Assembly (NCBI RefSeq): GCF_020733635.1
Contig: NZ_JAJFZL010000001.1
Location: 6,634,001-6,698,000, forward strand
Direction: 5' to 3'
From: Nocardia spumae
Lineage (GTDB): Bacteria > Actinomycetota > Actinomycetes > Mycobacteriales > Mycobacteriaceae
DNA length: 64,000 nucleotides
The position numbers were made by a program, and so were the translations under genes. The notes under the pieces were generated by a model. The model saw only the letters and a list, made by a program, of their open reading frames with translations, was not told the origin of the DNA and did not search any database. Of this stretch, positions 51,760 through 62,505 are shown one piece after another. The number at the start of each line of letters is the position of its first letter. Within the stretch, counting starts at the first letter, position 1.

Positions 51760-52629
51760 TCAGCCCTCGCCGGCGAGGGCGAACAGTCCGCTGTCGGTCT
51801 GCTCGATCAGGCCGTCGACCAGCAGCGAATCCAGCGCGCGGTCACGCTGGCCGGGATCGTGGGTCCAGGCCATATCCAGTGCCACCCTGGCGACCGGGCC
51901 CGACGCTCCGCGCAGGACATCCAGCAACCGGCCGCGGGCCTGGCGGTCGGTGCCGTCGTACTTCTGGGTGCGGCGTACGACATCCGAGGCCGGGCGGCCC
52001 GAGGCCACCCAGCTACACCGCGGCAGCGGGCACCGATCGCAATCCGGGGTCCGGGCGGTGCACACCGTCGCGCCCAACTCCATCAGCGCCGCGGAGAACA
52101 CCGCGGCCCGATCGATGCGCGCCGGCAGCAGTTCCTCGGTCTCGGCCAGGTCGCGGGAACGGGGGTTCCCGGCCTCCGCGCGGCCGTGTACGGCCCGCGC
52201 GACCACGCGCCGAACATTGGTGTCCACCACCGGCACCCGCTGCCCGTAGGCGAAGCAGGCCACCGCCCGTGCGGTGTACGCGCCGATGCCCGGCAGTCCG
52301 AGCAGCACCTCCACATCGGCGGGAACCTCGTCCGCGTGCTCGGCGGCGAGCACCCGGGCGCACTCGTGCAGGCGCAGCGCCCGGCGTGGATAGCCGAGTT
52401 TGCCCCACGCCCGCAGCACCTCTCCCGGTGACGCCGCGGCCATCGCGGACGGCACCGGCCAGCGCGCCACCCACTCCCGCCAGATCGGCTCGACCCGCAC
52501 CACCGGGGTCTGCTGCAGCATGATCTCGCTCATCAAGATCTGCCAGGCGCTCACCCCGGGGCGGCGCCACGGCAGGTCACGGGCGGAAAATTCGTACCAT
52601 TCGATCAGTGCGTCGGCATCCACGCTCAT
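51760..52629 (-). CDS. mutY: MutY, adenine DNA glycosylase
   Basis: 289 aa. MSEIMLQQTPV (about 33-43, catalytic Glu), helix-hairpin-helix LLGLPGIGAYTARAV (about 109-123) followed by the catalytic Asp in VPVVDTNVRRV (about 137), and the [4Fe-4S] ligands CTARTPDCDRCPLPRC (about 194-209). It lacks the C-terminal NUDIX-like domain of longer MutY proteins, as common in actinobacteria. Removes A mispaired with 8-oxoG. Divergent from the carbonic anhydrase gene, matching Rv3589-Rv3588c. Confidence 0.93.
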   Translation of the reverse strand: MSVDADALIEWYEFSARDLPWRRPGVSAWQILMSEIMLQQTPVVRVEPIWREWVARWPVPSAMAAASPGEVLRAWGKLGYPRRALRLHECARVLAAEHADEVPADVEVLLGLPGIGAYTARAVACFAYGQRVPVVDTNVRRVVARAVHGRAEAGNPRSRDLAETEELLPARIDRAAVFSAALMELGATVCTARTPDCDRCPLPRCSWVASGRPASDVVRRTQKYDGTDRQARGRLLDVLRGASGPVARVALDMAWTHDPGQRDRALDSLLVDGLIEQTDSGLFALAGEG

Positions 52630-52728
52630 GACTTCACCGCTGTCGCGACCTGGCGGCCGGTACTAATTTGCCCGGCCGTAACTCGACCGGACTCGCCGGT
52701 AGTGCGAAACCTATGGAAAATGGGACAC

Positions 52729-53352
52729 ATGCCTCATACCAACCCGATCAGTGCCTGGAAGTCTCTCCGTGAGGGTAACGACCGGTTCGTCAACGGCGCC
52801 CTGCAGCATCCCAGCCAGGGCGCCGCGGACCGCGCCAAACTCGTCGCCGGTCAACATCCGCGCGCGATCCTGTTCGGGTGCGGTGATTCCCGGGTAGCCG
52901 CGGAGATCATCTTCGACCAGGGCCTCGGCGATATGTTCGTCGTCCGCACCGCCGGACATGTCGTCGACGAATCCGTACTGGGGTCGATCGAGTACGGCGT
53001 CGAGATCCTCGATGTGCCGCTGATCGTGGTGCTGGGACACGACAGCTGCGGCGCCGTCCGCGCCACCATCGACGCGCTGGACGACGGCAACGTGCCCGGT
53101 GGATTCATCCGCAGTGTGGTCGAGCGGGTGACGCCGTCCATTCTCACCGGTCGCCGCGACGGGATCACCGAGGTCGACGAACTCGAGGCCCGGCACGTGC
53201 AGGAGACCGCGCGCCTGCTCACCGACCGCTCGAAGATCGTCTCCGACAGGGTCGAGGCCGGTCGCTGCGCGATCGCCTGTGTGAACTACAAGCTTGCCGA
53301 CGGCCGCGCCCAGCTGCACAAGGTGATCGGCGATATCGGCGAAACGGTCTGA
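52729..53352 (+). CDS. canB: Beta-class carbonic anhydrase
   Basis: 207 aa from ATG 52729 (MPHTNPISAWKSL), the length recalled for M. tuberculosis CanB; upstream starts (52702, 52720) are less likely. Zinc ligands and dyad: FGCGDSRV (Cys, Asp, Arg, about 51-58) and LGHDSCGAV (His and Cys, about 103-111). VVRTAGHVVDESVLGSIEYG is characteristic. Interconverts CO2 and bicarbonate. Confidence 0.93.
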   Translation: MPHTNPISAWKSLREGNDRFVNGALQHPSQGAADRAKLVAGQHPRAILFGCGDSRVAAEIIFDQGLGDMFVVRTAGHVVDESVLGSIEYGVEILDVPLIVVLGHDSCGAVRATIDALDDGNVPGGFIRSVVERVTPSILTGRRDGITEVDELEARHVQETARLLTDRSKIVSDRVEAGRCAIACVNYKLADGRAQLHKVIGDIGETV

Positions 53353-53500
53353 GCCGCAAGCATTCCCGTCGGGGCCTTCGCGCCGCCCGCGACCCTCGTC
53401 GCGGGTGGCGCGGAAATGTACCCGGCATCACCGCCAATTCGGTGCCGACACGCCGCGAACCTGAACGGGACCGCCCGATTGTGCCCTTACCGTTGTTGCC

Positions 53501-54160
53501 GTGCTGGAACCCAACGGACCGCTCCCACCGGAGATCTACTGGCGTCGCCGTCTGCTCGCCATCGGCGTGCTGATCGTCGTACTCGCCCTGGTCATCTGGC
53601 TGGCGATGCTGTTGCTGCGCGGCGGCGGGGGCGGGGGCGACAAGGACCCCAAGGCCGCCGCGGCCACCTCGACCTCGGCGGCGGCCGGCACCACCACCGC
53701 GGCCGAGGCCGGCGGTTCGAAGACCCCCGCCTCGGGCACCGTCAATTCCACCGCCAGCGGCAGCCCGGCGCCCTGCCCGGACCAATCGCTGGCGGTGAAG
53801 TCGAATGTCGGCCAGCCGACCTACAAGACCGGCGACCAGCCGGTGTTCACGGTCGTGATCACGAATATCTCCACCGCGGCCTGCACTCGTGACATGGGTT
53901 CGGGACTGCAGCAGGTGTGGGTGCAGTCGCTGGACGGGCAGCGGCGGCTGTGGTCGAGTACGGACTGCGATCAGGGCGGTCCGGCCGATCTGCGAACCCT
54001 CAACGGCGGTCAACAGGCGGCGTTCACGCTGACCTGGTCGGCCACCACCTCACAGCCCGGTTGTGCGGGCGACCGGGTTCCGGTACCGGCCGGTGGCTAC
54101 GCCGTGGTGGCCCAGTTCGGTTCGGTGCGCAGCGCTCCGGAGACGTTCAATATCGCCTGA
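53501..54160 (+). CDS. Membrane-anchored extracytoplasmic protein (Rv3587c-like)
   Basis: 219 aa, GTG start. Short cytosolic N-terminus PPEIYWRRRL, one membrane helix LAIGVLIVVLALVIWLAMLL (about 18-37), a Gly stretch, a low-complexity Ala/Thr/Ser linker (about 45-88), then a beta-rich domain with four Cys (APCPDQSLAVKS, AACTRDMG, TDCDQGG, PGCAGD), likely disulphide-bonded outside. Same neighbourhood as Rv3587c between canB and disA. Function unknown. Confidence 0.85.
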   Translation: MLEPNGPLPPEIYWRRRLLAIGVLIVVLALVIWLAMLLLRGGGGGGDKDPKAAAATSTSAAAGTTTAAEAGGSKTPASGTVNSTASGSPAPCPDQSLAVKSNVGQPTYKTGDQPVFTVVITNISTAACTRDMGSGLQQVWVQSLDGQRRLWSSTDCDQGGPADLRTLNGGQQAAFTLTWSATTSQPGCAGDRVPVPAGGYAVVAQFGSVRSAPETFNIA

Positions 54161-54166
54161 GCTCGC

Positions 54167-55336
54167 TCAGAGAGCGCCGAATTCGGTGGTTCGGACGGTA
54201 CCGGATTCGGCCAGCCGGGACAGGCCCTCGCGGATCTGATGCGCCAGATCGGCATCGATACCCTCGACCCGTTCGATCTCCGACGCGCTGGCCGACACCA
54301 GTCCCGCCAGCGAACCGAAGGCGGCGATCACCGGTTCGGCTCGGCGCAGCGGGACCCGCGGAATCTCGGCCAGCACCCGATATCCCCGCGGCCCCACCGC
54401 GATGTCGAGCGCCTCGACGCTCGGCGGAAAACCCAGTGGCGCCGCCAGATTGGTGAGTTCCAGCAAATCCACCTCGAGCAGCGCGTCCAGCCCGCTCAAC
54501 GCCCGGTCGACGACGGTATCGGCCACCGGATCGGTGCGCACGTAGTCGCGCACCAGCAACCGGCGCAAGGTTTCGGTATTGCCGACCAGCTCGGCCAGTT
54601 GCAGTGCCAGCTGGCGGCCATCCACCCCGAGTTCGTCGACATCGGAGGTGATCTCACGGGCCACCCGCCGCACCAATTCCAGGCAGTGCACCACCGCCAG
54701 CACATCCCGCAGGGTGGTGCAGTCGTTCAATTCCACCAGCGACAGTTGCCGGGTGGTCTCGTCGAGGCGCGATCGATACCGCTCCAAGGTCGCCATCGCC
54801 TGATTGGCCCGCGACAGGATCGTCTCGGACGTCTGGATCGGATGCCGGAATCCGTTGAGGTACACCGTGACGATGCCGGTCGAACGGCTCACCGACACCA
54901 CCGGATGACCGGTCTGCGCGGCCGTGCGCTCGGCGGCCTTGTGCCGGGTGCCCGATTCGGTGGTCGGCAACGAGTGGTCCGGGACGAGGTGCACATTGGC
55001 GCGGCGGATCCGGGTGCCGTCGGTCGAGAGCACCACGGCGCCATCCATTTTCGACAATTCGCGCAGGCGGGTGGCCGAGAACTCGACATCGAGCTCGAAG
55101 CCGCCGTCGCAGATGCGTTCCAGCTCCTCGTCGTAGCCGAGCACGATGAGCCCGCCGGTGTGGGCGCGCAGGATCCGGTCGATGCCGTCGCGCAGCTCGG
55201 TGCCCGGGACCAGGCGGGCGATGGTGGAATTCAGGCCGGGATCACCGTCGACGGTGTCGACGTCCGCCGGGGTCGCGAACCCTCGCAGCGGCGCGGGACG
55301 GCCGAGCAGGTGCGTCATCCAACGGCCTGGGATCAT
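54167..55336 (-). CDS. disA: DisA, DNA-integrity scanning diadenylate cyclase
   Basis: 389 aa (ATG 55336; ATG 55318 possible). N-terminal DAC domain about 25-160 with the motifs [14 protein letters not shown] (about 96-109) and [12 protein letters not shown] (about 127-138; the usual RHR is RHK here). Middle helical spine and C-terminal helix-hairpin-helix [20 protein letters not shown] (about 322-341) for DNA. Makes c-di-AMP. Overlaps radA by 4 bp, as in Rv3586-Rv3585. Confidence 0.93.
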   Translation of the reverse strand: MIPGRWMTHLLGRPAPLRGFATPADVDTVDGDPGLNSTIARLVPGTELRDGIDRILRAHTGGLIVLGYDEELERICDGGFELDVEFSATRLRELSKMDGAVVLSTDGTRIRRANVHLVPDHSLPTTESGTRHKAAERTAAQTGHPVVSVSRSTGIVTVYLNGFRHPIQTSETILSRANQAMATLERYRSRLDETTRQLSLVELNDCTTLRDVLAVVHCLELVRRVAREITSDVDELGVDGRQLALQLAELVGNTETLRRLLVRDYVRTDPVADTVVDRALSGLDALLEVDLLELTNLAAPLGFPPSVEALDIAVGPRGYRVLAEIPRVPLRRAEPVIAAFGSLAGLVSASASEIERVEGIDADLAHQIREGLSRLAESGTVRTTEFGAL

Positions 55337-56733
55337 TCCGCAGCCTCCACACGCTCGCGTCGTCTCTTGGACAAACCACTCGAGGCGAGTGCCGCGCGAA
55401 CATTCGTGACCTCGTGCACCCTCATGGTGATGCCGGACAGGTCGGTCCCCGGCGGTACCAACGCCTCCGTGAAACCTAGCCGCTCGGCCTCGCGGAGCCG
55501 CCGCCCGACCCCCGTGACACGCCGCACCTCACCGGCCAGCCCGACTTCGCCGAGCACCACCATGCCGGGCCGCAGCGGGATATCGCGCTCGGCGCCGGTG
55601 ATCGCGACCGCGACCGCGAGATCGGCGGCGGGCTCGGTCAGCCGCATTCCGCCGACGGTCGCGGCGTAGACGTCGTGCTTGCCGAGATAGACCCCGCAGC
55701 GGCTCTGCAGCACCGCCAGCACCATCGATACCCGGTTGTAGTCCAGTCCGCTCACGGCGCGGCGCGGTGCGGGCACCTGGGTGGACACGGTGAGGCCCTG
55801 CACCTCGCCGAGCAGCGGGCGCTTCCCGTCCATCGCGACGGTGATCGCCGTCCCGGGCACCTGATCCGCGCGATGGTGCAGGAACAGCCCGGAGGGATCG
55901 CTCACGCCGGCGATACCGTCGTCGTGCAGTTCGAAGCAGCCGACCTCGTCGGCACTGCCGAAGCGATTCTTGATACCGCGCACCATCCGCAAGGTGGAGT
56001 GTTTGTCGCCCTCGAACTGCAGGACCACGTCCACCAGGTGTTCGAGGGTGCGCGGACCGGCGACGTTGCCGTCCTTGGTCACATGGCCGACCAGCAGCAC
56101 GGCGATACCGCTGGCCTTGGCCAGCGAAGTCAGCGCCGCGGTGACGGCCCGGACCTGGGTCACGCCACCGATGACCCCGTCGGCGTCGGCGGCCAGCATG
56201 GTCTGCACCGAGTCGACGACCAGCAGTGTCGGCCGGACCTGATCGACATGGCCGAGGATGGTGGCGAGGTCGGATTCGGCTGCGAGATAGACCCTTTCGT
56301 GCACCGCGCCGGTGCGGTCGGCGCGCAGCCGGACCTGCCCGGCGGACTCCTCGGCGGTGACGTAGAGCGCGCGTTCGTCGCGCTGCCGCGCCCACCGATG
56401 GGCCACCTCGAGCAGCAGGGTCGATTTGCCGACGCCGGGCTCACCCGACAGCAGCACCACCGAACCCGGCACGACACCTCCGCCGAGCACCCGATCCAGT
56501 TCCGCGACCCCGGTGGGCCGGGCGCGAGTGACCGTCGAGTCGATGGTGGAGATGGGCGCCGCGGCCGTCGAGGGCAGCAGCGCGCGACGCCCCGCGGAAC
56601 TCGATCCCGCGGCCGGCGTCACCGCCACCTCGTCGACGGTCCCCCACTCGTTGCAACCGGGGCACCGCCCCACCCACTTGGCAACCTCGTTACCGCAGGA
56701 GGAGCACCGGTAGAGCGATTTCACCTTGGCCAC
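55333..56733 (-). CDS. radA: RadA, DNA repair ATPase (Sms)
   Basis: 466 aa. N-terminal zinc finger [20 protein letters not shown] (about 8-27), Walker [18 protein letters not shown] (about 93-109), RadA-specific motif [12 protein letters not shown] (about 250-261) and C-terminal Lon-like domain ([35 protein letters not shown]). Promotes branch migration in recombinational repair and is partner and regulator of DisA, whose gene it overlaps by 4 bp. Corresponds to Rv3585. Confidence 0.93.
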   Translation of the reverse strand: MAKVKSLYRCSSCGNEVAKWVGRCPGCNEWGTVDEVAVTPAAGSSSAGRRALLPSTAAAPISTIDSTVTRARPTGVAELDRVLGGGVVPGSVVLLSGEPGVGKSTLLLEVAHRWARQRDERALYVTAEESAGQVRLRADRTGAVHERVYLAAESDLATILGHVDQVRPTLLVVDSVQTMLAADADGVIGGVTQVRAVTAALTSLAKASGIAVLLVGHVTKDGNVAGPRTLEHLVDVVLQFEGDKHSTLRMVRGIKNRFGSADEVGCFELHDDGIAGVSDPSGLFLHHRADQVPGTAITVAMDGKRPLLGEVQGLTVSTQVPAPRRAVSGLDYNRVSMVLAVLQSRCGVYLGKHDVYAATVGGMRLTEPAADLAVAVAITGAERDIPLRPGMVVLGEVGLAGEVRRVTGVGRRLREAERLGFTEALVPPGTDLSGITMRVHEVTNVRAALASSGLSKRRRERVEAAE

Positions 56734-56789
56734 GTGCGCAGCCTAGACAAAATGACCGACAGCGCGGCCACGGGAGCGGCCGCCGTTGC

Positions 56790-57506
56790 TCAGTGTCCCT
56801 CGTGCTCGGCGATCGTCGCGGCCTCGTGGCGCGGGGTGTCCGGGCCGGCGTCGACGGGCACCTGCACCTGCACGGTTCCGGCGTCCTTGAAGTTGAAGGT
56901 CACGCCGTAGGTCAGGCCCGCCACCACATCGCGGGTGAGACCGGTGATCTCGACCAGGATCGGGTGCGCGTTCGGATCGGCCGGCTGATCGGCGGTACCG
57001 GCGCCCTCTTCGCGCGGGGAGGCGCTGTGCTCCGGGGTGGGCGTCGCCGGAGAACTCGAGGCGGTCGGGGACGGCGTGGCCTCGGCACCGGCCTGGCCCG
57101 CCTTCGCGGCGGCCGGACCGGCGGCCACGACGGTCTGTCCGGGCACCAGCTGCGGGCTCGCGGGGGTGATCTTGACCTGACCGAGGTCGGTGGTGACGCT
57201 GACCAGCTGGTCGGTGCGGGAGGAACCCTGATTGATCGCGCTGAACGCGACCACGGCCTTACCGCCCTTGGCGTTGGTGTACTCCTCGGACTGCGGCAGC
57301 AGAATGCGCACGTCCCGCAGGGCGACCGAGCCGACGGTGGCGGCGTTGCCGTTCACCGCGGCGACTTGATGTGCGGTCTGCGAGATCTGACCGGCACCGC
57401 ATCCGGACAACGCCAGTGCCGCACCGGTGGCCAGCGCGGCGACGGCGAATACGCGCCGCGACACCTTGGTCACATTCGACGCTGTGGTGGCTTTCAGGGC
57501 AGTCAC
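56790..57506 (-). CDS. lpqE: LpqE-like lipoprotein
   Basis: 238 aa, GTG start behind GGAGGACAA. Lipoprotein signal with VFAVAALATGAALALSGC (lipobox LSGC, Cys about 36). Beta-rich domain with ALRDVRILLPQSEEYTNAKG, then a Pro/Ser/Thr-rich low-complexity stretch (about 150-175), then PILVEITGLTRDVVAGLTYG. Same place as M. tuberculosis lpqE (Rv3584), divergent from carD. Exposed on the outer face of the membrane; function unknown. Confidence 0.87.
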   Translation of the reverse strand: MTALKATTASNVTKVSRRVFAVAALATGAALALSGCGAGQISQTAHQVAAVNGNAATVGSVALRDVRILLPQSEEYTNAKGGKAVVAFSAINQGSSRTDQLVSVTTDLGQVKITPASPQLVPGQTVVAAGPAAAKAGQAGAEATPSPTASSSPATPTPEHSASPREEGAGTADQPADPNAHPILVEITGLTRDVVAGLTYGVTFNFKDAGTVQVQVPVDAGPDTPRHEAATIAEHEGH

Positions 57507-57744
57507 GGGTTGTCCTCCATGTCGACCGGCTCACTCCACGATGGAGAGTAGTAGTAGGCAGCGTAGTAGTTCGCAGGGTGGTCGGTGTGGACCGGTCCGG
57601 TGTAGTGTCACGCGGCGGCCTGTGAGCTCTGTATCCCGTTCTGCCGCAACAAGATGCATACGCATCGCGATCTGTCAAGCCCCGCCGTCGGCCTGTTGTG
57701 GCCCTGACCTGCGCCGTTGATCGCGGCGTTATCGAGTCGCATGT

Positions 57745-58266
<522 letters not shown>

Positions 58267-58274
58267 CCGCAATC

Positions 58275-59018
58275 TTGACGCTCGACTCTTCCCGCCGCGT
58301 TGTGGCATTGGTTCCTGCCGCCGGCCGGGGTGTTCGCCTGGGTGAGTCCACACCCAAGGCTTTCGTCCCGGTCGGCGGCAGTCCCATGCTCGTACGCGCA
58401 GTAGACGGCCTGATCGCGTCCGGGGTCGTGGACCGCATCGTGATCATGGCGCCCATCGAGATGCTCGATGCCGCCCGACAACTGCTCGCCGCTCATGCCC
58501 CCGCGGCCAGCTCCACCCCGGTCGATGTGGTGGCCGGCGGCGCCGAACGCACCGATTCGGTGCGCGCCGGATTGGCCGCCGCCCCGGAGGCCACCCATAT
58601 CCTCGTGCACGACGCGGCCCGCGCCCTGACGCCGCCGTCGCTGATCGCCCGGGTCGTCGCCGAGTTGCGCGCCGGACAGCGTGCGGTCGTTCCGGGCGTC
58701 CCGGTGGCGGACACCATCAAGTCCGTGACCGCGGCCGGCGACGTCACCGGCACTCCGGACCGCTCCGGGCTGCGAGCGATACAGACACCCCAGGGCTTCG
58801 ACGCGGAGTTGCTGCGCTCGGCCTACGCCGTGGATCTACCCGCGACCGACGATGCCGGTCTGGTCGAGTCCTTCGGCGCGACCGTCCGCGTGATCCCCGG
58901 CGATCCCATGGCCTTCAAGATCACCGATCAACTGGATCTGCGGCTCGCGCAGGCCCTGGTCACCGGCGCTCCCGGCGTGCATGCCGGCACCGTCACCGCG
59001 GCGGGGGTGCACCGATGA
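58275..59018 (+). CDS. ispD: IspD, 2-C-methyl-D-erythritol 4-phosphate cytidylyltransferase
   Basis: 247 aa, TTG start 8 bp after carD. Nucleotidyltransferase motif [20 protein letters not shown] (about 11-30), [16 protein letters not shown] (about 85-100), [15 protein letters not shown] (about 112-126), [17 protein letters not shown] (about 171-187). Third step of the MEP isoprenoid pathway. Its stop overlaps the ispF ATG (ATGA). Confidence 0.93.
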   Translation: MTLDSSRRVVALVPAAGRGVRLGESTPKAFVPVGGSPMLVRAVDGLIASGVVDRIVIMAPIEMLDAARQLLAAHAPAASSTPVDVVAGGAERTDSVRAGLAAAPEATHILVHDAARALTPPSLIARVVAELRAGQRAVVPGVPVADTIKSVTAAGDVTGTPDRSGLRAIQTPQGFDAELLRSAYAVDLPATDDAGLVESFGATVRVIPGDPMAFKITDQLDLRLAQALVTGAPGVHAGTVTAAGVHR

Positions 59019-59524
59019 CCGATCTCACCGCACTGCGCACCGGAATCGGCAGCGACGTCCACCCGGTCGAGGCCGGTCGTCCGTGCTGGATGGCCGGGCT
59101 GCTCTTCGACGGTGACGACGGCTGCTCGGGCCACTCCGACGGCGATGTGGCCGCGCACGCCCTCTGCGACGCGCTGTTGTCTGCCGCGAATCTCGGCGAC
59201 GTCGGCGCGGTATTCGGTACCGGCCGCCCCGAATGGGAGGGCGTATCCGGCGCCGCGATGCTCACCGAGGTGCGACGACTGCTCGACGAGGCCGGATATT
59301 CCATCGTGAACGCGGCCGTCCAGATCATCGGCAATCGCCCGAAGGTCGGGCCGCGTCGCGCCGAGGCCCAGAAGGTGCTGGGCGACCTGCTCGACGCGCC
59401 GGTCTCGGTATCCGGAACAACCTCCGACGGCCTGGGTCTGACCGGCCGCGGCGAGGGCATCGCGGCCGTGGCCACCGCACTGCTGGTGCACGACAGCCGA
59501 TGTAGTACTCGTAAGCACACGTAG
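59015..59524 (+). CDS. ispF: IspF, 2-C-methyl-D-erythritol 2,4-cyclodiphosphate synthase
   Basis: 169 aa. Metal ligands in [12 protein letters not shown] (Asp and His, about 8-19) and [17 protein letters not shown] (about 38-54), plus [17 protein letters not shown] near the C-terminus. Converts CDP-ME-2P to MEcPP. Coupled to ispD by a 4-bp overlap; same order as Rv3582c-Rv3581c. Confidence 0.94.
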   Translation: MTDLTALRTGIGSDVHPVEAGRPCWMAGLLFDGDDGCSGHSDGDVAAHALCDALLSAANLGDVGAVFGTGRPEWEGVSGAAMLTEVRRLLDEAGYSIVNAAVQIIGNRPKVGPRRAEAQKVLGDLLDAPVSVSGTTSDGLGLTGRGEGIAAVATALLVHDSRCSTRKHT

Positions 59525-59577
59525 CGCCGCATTCGCGGCGAACCCCTCGCTCCACCGGTGATCCGTTCGAGCATTCG

Positions 59578-59596
59578 GCCGATACCGAATATCGGC
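59578..59596 (+). terminator. Stem-loop between ispF and cysS
   Basis: GCCGATA-ccgaa-TATCGGC is a perfect 7-bp stem, 53 bp after the ispF stop; a smaller GCCGC/GCGGC hairpin lies directly after the stop. Probably separates the isoprenoid genes from cysS. Confidence 0.5.
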
Positions 59597-59729
59597 GCCG
59601 AAATATCGCGCGAACGACTTCGCTTCGTAATTCCCTTCCGGCCCCGCGGTGGCATCACATTCGAGGCACCGTGGACCATAGGAGGGGCCAACCCGTACCG
59701 TTGTTCAACAAGCCTTAGGATGGCTGGTC

Positions 59730-61115
59730 GTGACTCTGCGCCTATTCGACACCGAGACGCGGACCCTGCGGGATTTCACCCCGCTGGTCCCCGGACATGC
59801 CTCGGTGTACCTGTGTGGCGCCACCGTGCAGGGGGAACCGCATATCGGACATGTCCGCAGCGGCGTCGCCTTCGACGTCTTGCGCCGCTGGCTCACCGCG
59901 AACGGCTACGACGTGGCCTTCGTGCGAAATGTCACCGATATCGAAGACAAGATCCTCACCAAGGCCGCCGCGGCGGGCCGCCCGTGGTGGGAGTGGGCCG
60001 CGACTCACGAACGCGCATTCGACCGGGCCTATGCGGCGCTCGGCGTCCTGCCGCCGTCGGTGGAGCCGCGCGCGACCGGGCACATCACTCAGATGATCGA
60101 CATGATGCAGCGGCTCATCGACCGCGGTCACGCCTACGCCGCGAGCGGCAACGTGTACTTCGACGTGCGCAGTTACCCGGCCTACGGCGCCCTGTCCGGA
60201 CACCGGCTCGAGGATGTGCAGCAGGGTGAGAGCGCCGGGCTGGGCAAACGCGATCCGCGCGATTTCACGCTGTGGAAGGCCGCCAAACCCGGTGAGCCGA
60301 CCTGGCCGTCGCCCTGGGGGCCGGGGCGTCCCGGCTGGCATCTGGAATGCTCCGCGATGGCCGAGTTCTATCTCGGACCGGAATTCGATATCCATTGCGG
60401 CGGTATGGATCTGGTATTCCCGCACCACGAGAACGAAATCGCCCAATCACGAGCCGCCGGTGACGGATTCGCGCGGTATTGGCTGCACAACGGATGGGTG
60501 ACACTCGGCGGCGAGAAGATGTCGAAATCGCTCGGAAACACGCTGTCCGTGCCGAATGTGCTCACCCGGGTGCGGCCCGTGGAATTGCGGTTCTATTTGG
60601 GCAGTGCGCATTACGCGTCGATGCTCGAATACTCCGACCAGGCGTTGAACGACGCCGCGCAGACCTATCAGCGGATCGAGGCATTCGTGCAGCGCACCGT
60701 CGAGCGGGTCGGGGAGGTCGCGGTCGGCAAGTGGACCGATACCTTCGCCGAAGCTCTGGACGACAATCTCGCGATTCCCAAGGCGCTGGCCGAAATTCAC
60801 CGCGTCGTCCACGAGGGCAATCGGGCACTCGAGGCGGGCGCGAACGAATCGGCGCGCGAGGCGGCCGGGCAGGTGCGGGCGATGCTCGGCATTCTGGGTG
60901 TCGACCCGCTGGATGCGCACTGGGCCGGGCCCAAGGATTCCTCCGCGGCCGAGTCCGCGCTCGACGTCCTGGTCCGCGCCGAACTCGAACGCCGCCAGCA
61001 GGCGCGTAGCGCCAAGGACTGGGCGACCGCCGACGCCGTGCGTGATCGGCTCGGCGCCGCCGGAATCGAGGTCGTCGACACTCCCGGCGGCTCGGACTGG
61101 TCGCTGGCCAAATGA
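59730..61115 (+). CDS. cysS: CysS, cysteinyl-tRNA synthetase
   Basis: 461 aa, GTG start. Class I signatures: [20 protein letters not shown] (zinc Cys and HIGH, about 28-47), [15 protein letters not shown] (zinc Cys, about 202-216), HHENEIAQS, and KMSKSLGN (about 263-270). C-terminal anticodon-binding part ends with [20 protein letters not shown]. Charges tRNA-Cys. Followed after 61 bp by the rRNA methyltransferase gene, as in Rv3580c-Rv3579c. Confidence 0.95.
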   Translation: MTLRLFDTETRTLRDFTPLVPGHASVYLCGATVQGEPHIGHVRSGVAFDVLRRWLTANGYDVAFVRNVTDIEDKILTKAAAAGRPWWEWAATHERAFDRAYAALGVLPPSVEPRATGHITQMIDMMQRLIDRGHAYAASGNVYFDVRSYPAYGALSGHRLEDVQQGESAGLGKRDPRDFTLWKAAKPGEPTWPSPWGPGRPGWHLECSAMAEFYLGPEFDIHCGGMDLVFPHHENEIAQSRAAGDGFARYWLHNGWVTLGGEKMSKSLGNTLSVPNVLTRVRPVELRFYLGSAHYASMLEYSDQALNDAAQTYQRIEAFVQRTVERVGEVAVGKWTDTFAEALDDNLAIPKALAEIHRVVHEGNRALEAGANESAREAAGQVRAMLGILGVDPLDAHWAGPKDSSAAESALDVLVRAELERRQQARSAKDWATADAVRDRLGAAGIEVVDTPGGSDWSLAK

Positions 61116-61176
61116 CTGACCGAGCGAAGCCTGCTGATCGGGTGCGGGTATCGCGACCCACACGAAAGGCGTACTG

Positions 61177-62145
61177 ATGGCAGGCAATTCGCAGCGACGA
61201 GGCGCGATCCGCAAAGGCGGCACCAAGAAGGGCCAGACGGTCGGCAGCGGCGGCCAGCGCCGCCGCGGACTGGAAGGGCGGGGGGCGACCCCGCCCGCCA
61301 CCGCCCGCAAGTACCACCCCGCGGCCAAGCGTGCCGCCGCGGCGGCGAAGGCGGCCAAGGCTACCCAGGGCTCGGGCCGCCCGCGGCCCAGCACCCGCAA
61401 GGGTGACGACGGTCCCGAGCTGGTTCTCGGCCGCAACCCCGTGGTGGAGTGCCTGCGCGCCGAAGTCCCCGCCACCGCCCTGTATGTCGCGCTCGGCACC
61501 GAGAACGACGACCGCCTCAGCGAATCCGTCCAGCGCGCCGCCGATGCCGGAATCTCCATTCTCGAGGTCTCGCGCACGGATCTGGATCGAATGAGCACCA
61601 ACGGGCTGCACCAGGGCATGGCCCTACAGGTGCCGCCCTACCGCTACGCGCACCCCGACGATCTGCTCGACACCGCCCGCGCCTCCGGTACCGCACCGCT
61701 GCTGGTGGCGTTGGACAACATCTCCGATCCGCGCAACCTGGGCGCGGTGATCCGCTCGGTCGCGGCATTCGGTGGCCACGGCGTGGTGATCCCGCAGCGC
61801 CGCAGTGCCAGCGTCACCGCCGTCGCCTGGCGCACCAGTGCCGGCGCGGCGGCCCGGCTGCCGGTGGCCCGTGCGACCAATCTCACTCGCACACTGAAGG
61901 ATTGGGCCAAGGCCGGTCTGCAGGTGGTGGGCCTGGACGCCGGCGGCGATACGGTCCTCGACGAATTCGACGGCACCACACCGACTGTCGTGGTGGTCGG
62001 CTCGGAAGGTAAAGGGCTGTCCCGCTTGGTCCGCGAGACCTGCGACAGCATCCTGAGCATCCCGATGGCCGGCCCGGTGGAATCCCTGAACGCCTCGGTG
62101 GCGGCGGGCGTCGTGCTCGCCGACATCGCCCGCCAGCGGCGATGA
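61177..62145 (+). CDS. rlmB: 23S rRNA (guanosine-2'-O)-methyltransferase, RlmB/TrmH family
   Basis: 322 aa. The first about 80 residues are Lys/Arg/Gly-rich and probably disordered ([20 protein letters not shown]). Substrate-binding domain about 85-160 ([19 protein letters not shown]), then SPOUT knot: [20 protein letters not shown] (about 182-201), [19 protein letters not shown] (about 270-288), [17 protein letters not shown] (about 298-314). Methylates a guanosine 2'-OH in 23S rRNA; the exact position is assumed from family. Confidence 0.9.
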   Translation: MAGNSQRRGAIRKGGTKKGQTVGSGGQRRRGLEGRGATPPATARKYHPAAKRAAAAAKAAKATQGSGRPRPSTRKGDDGPELVLGRNPVVECLRAEVPATALYVALGTENDDRLSESVQRAADAGISILEVSRTDLDRMSTNGLHQGMALQVPPYRYAHPDDLLDTARASGTAPLLVALDNISDPRNLGAVIRSVAAFGGHGVVIPQRRSASVTAVAWRTSAGAAARLPVARATNLTRTLKDWAKAGLQVVGLDAGGDTVLDEFDGTTPTVVVVGSEGKGLSRLVRETCDSILSIPMAGPVESLNASVAAGVVLADIARQRR

Positions 62146-62190
62146 AACCGCGAAAGACACCCATCGCACCGTAAAATAGCGCGGGTGGCC

Positions 62191-62487
62191 ATGAACCAAC
62201 CCGATTACTGGGGTGCCCTGCCCGAGCCGCCGACCGGTAATCCGGTCGAGCATCCGCACGCGACCACGGTGCTCCTACTCGGCGTGTTGAGTCTGTTGTG
62301 TTGTGGCGCACTGGGTCCCGTGGCCTGGGTGATGGGCAAGCGGGCGCTCGACCAGATCGAGGCGTCCGGCGGTGTGATCGGCGGCCGGTCGCAGGTGATG
62401 GTCGGCTACATCGTCGGCATCGTCGGCACGGTGATGATGGTGGTGTACGCCGGCATCTTCATGCTGATGCTGATCGGCGGGGACTGA
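62191..62487 (+). CDS. DUF4190-type small membrane protein
   Basis: 98 aa from ATG 62191 (GTG 62185 possible). Two membrane helices, TTVLLLGVLSLLCCGALGPV and VGYIVGIVGTVMMVVYAGIF, flanking a polar loop KRALDQIEASGGVIGGRSQ, the typical DUF4190 pattern. N-terminal Pro-rich stretch. Function unknown. Possibly co-transcribed with rlmB. Confidence 0.85.
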   Translation: MNQPDYWGALPEPPTGNPVEHPHATTVLLLGVLSLLCCGALGPVAWVMGKRALDQIEASGGVIGGRSQVMVGYIVGIVGTVMMVVYAGIFMLMLIGGD

Positions 62488-62505
62488 GCCCGGTCCGGGC
62501 TCGGT

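Noticed and set aside
59525..59729. T-box riboswitch upstream of cysS
   Set aside because: Actinobacterial cysS genes lack T-boxes, no AGGGUGG-type T-box sequence is visible, and only short hairpins are seen.
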